From NCBI RefSeq assembly GCF_023704175.1, contig NZ_CP084530.1, positions 3,106,001 to 3,170,000 on the forward strand: DNA of 64,000 nucleotides, given 5' to 3'. The DNA comes from Paenibacillus sp. YPG26 (GTDB taxonomy: Bacteria; Bacillota; Bacilli; Paenibacillales; Paenibacillaceae). Under the pieces are notes generated by a model. The model saw nothing but the letters and a program-made list of their open reading frames with translations. It had not been told where the DNA came from and searched no databases. Shown here piece after piece: positions 63,752 through 64,000 of the stretch. The position numbers and the translations under genes were made by a program. Positions within the stretch are counted from its first letter, which is position 1. Each line of letters starts with the position of its first letter.

Positions 63752-63827
63752 TGGCTCCCCGAACAGGACTCGAACCTGTGACAACTCGATTAACAGTCGA
63801 GTGCTCTACCAACTGAGCTATCAGGGA
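63752..63827 (-). tRNA. tRNA-Asn (GTT)
   Basis: Acceptor TCCCTGA/TCGGGGA; anticodon loop CTGTTAA gives GTT; CCA encoded. First tRNA after the 23S gene. Confidence 0.94.
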
Positions 63828-63930
63828 ACATTATTCAATTCAGACTTGATCGCCTGAAAACTAGATACGAAACGAATTGTGCGTGTTAGATTGTATCGCT
63901 TCCGAAGTTACCCTTCGTGAAGCTGTGTTG

Positions 63931-64000
63931 GATAAGCCCTCGACCGATTAGTACTGGTCAGCTCCATGCATTACTGCACTTCCACCCCCAGCCTATCTAC
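63931..64000 (-). rRNA. 23S ribosomal RNA, 3' end only
   Basis: On the minus strand the sequence reads GTAGATAGGCTGGGGG ... CATGGAGCTGACCAG, TACTAATCGGTCGAGG, GCTTATC, the conserved 3' end of bacterial 23S rRNA. The gene runs off the right edge. The exact 3' end is approximate. Confidence 0.9.

Noticed and set aside
63501..63812. Open frame of about 100 codons over tRNA-Glu, Ser and Asn
   Set aside because: Same reason: it lies entirely on tRNA genes.

Overview
The window looks like a chromosome segment of a spore-forming, low-to-mid G+C Firmicute, most likely a Paenibacillus or close relative. The grounds are: spore genes (alpha/beta SASP, sspI, ylbJ, yunB, a tiny YjcZ-type membrane protein), an S-layer/YcdB-type wall protein, copper-amine-oxidase-like wall domains, a beta-/alpha-amylase fusion of the P. 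polymyxa type, a lia-type envelope stress operon, strong AGGAGG ribosome binding sites with many TTG/GTG starts, and a Bacillus-type rRNA-linked tRNA block (Asn-Ser-Glu-Val-fMet-Asp-Phe-Thr-Tyr-Trp-His-Gln-Gly-Cys...). The species assignment is inference; no database was searched.

Layout. 1-25 kb is mostly core genome: the start of a HAD phosphatase, a 27-aa membrane peptide, a class B penicillin-binding protein, a membrane transglutaminase, an MFS transporter preceded by four hairpin repeats, a TOPRIM protein with an apparent AUU start, SCO and heme O synthase (cytochrome oxidase maturation), trpS behind a tryptophan T-box, an aldose epimerase, an alpha/beta SASP behind a sigma-G-like promoter, oligoendopeptidase F, yycC, a truncated globin, ylbJ, nadK, two wall proteins with copper-amine-oxidase-like domains (one an S41 protease), yutD, lipA, an M23 peptidase and yunB, the last followed by a 9-bp minisatellite.

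25-33 kb is accessory. A 1344-aa GH14-(CBM25)x4-GH13 amylase sits behind a CcpA cre site. Next is a decayed AICAR-transformylase (purH-like) gene that still carries a well-conserved ZTP riboswitch and terminator, then a dedA gene cut by one in-frame stop.

32.6-47.4 kb is one minus-strand operon of giant secreted proteins: a 1990-aa RCC1(21 blades)-fibronectin III-cohesin-like protein, a 2793-aa subtilisin-RHS protein with a C-terminal nucleotidyltransferase toxin tip, and a 125-aa probable immunity protein. I regard this as the best candidate for an undescribed system: a contact-type or released polymorphic toxin with its own protease domain and a co-expressed giant propeller/FnIII partner.

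47.8-64 kb returns to core functions: TrmH-family methyltransferase, Ktr potassium channel regulator, sspI, prfC, zwf, ywmB, then an extended lia operon (LiaI-like, PspA, PspC, PspA/LiaH, LiaF, LiaS, LiaR) preceded by two short tandem-repeat arrays, a YcdB/SLH wall protein, 16 tRNA genes and the 3' end of a 23S rRNA. Within the tRNA block a 26-bp copy of the tRNA-Glu 3' end suggests a past integration or duplication, and no 5S gene lies between the 23S and the first tRNA.
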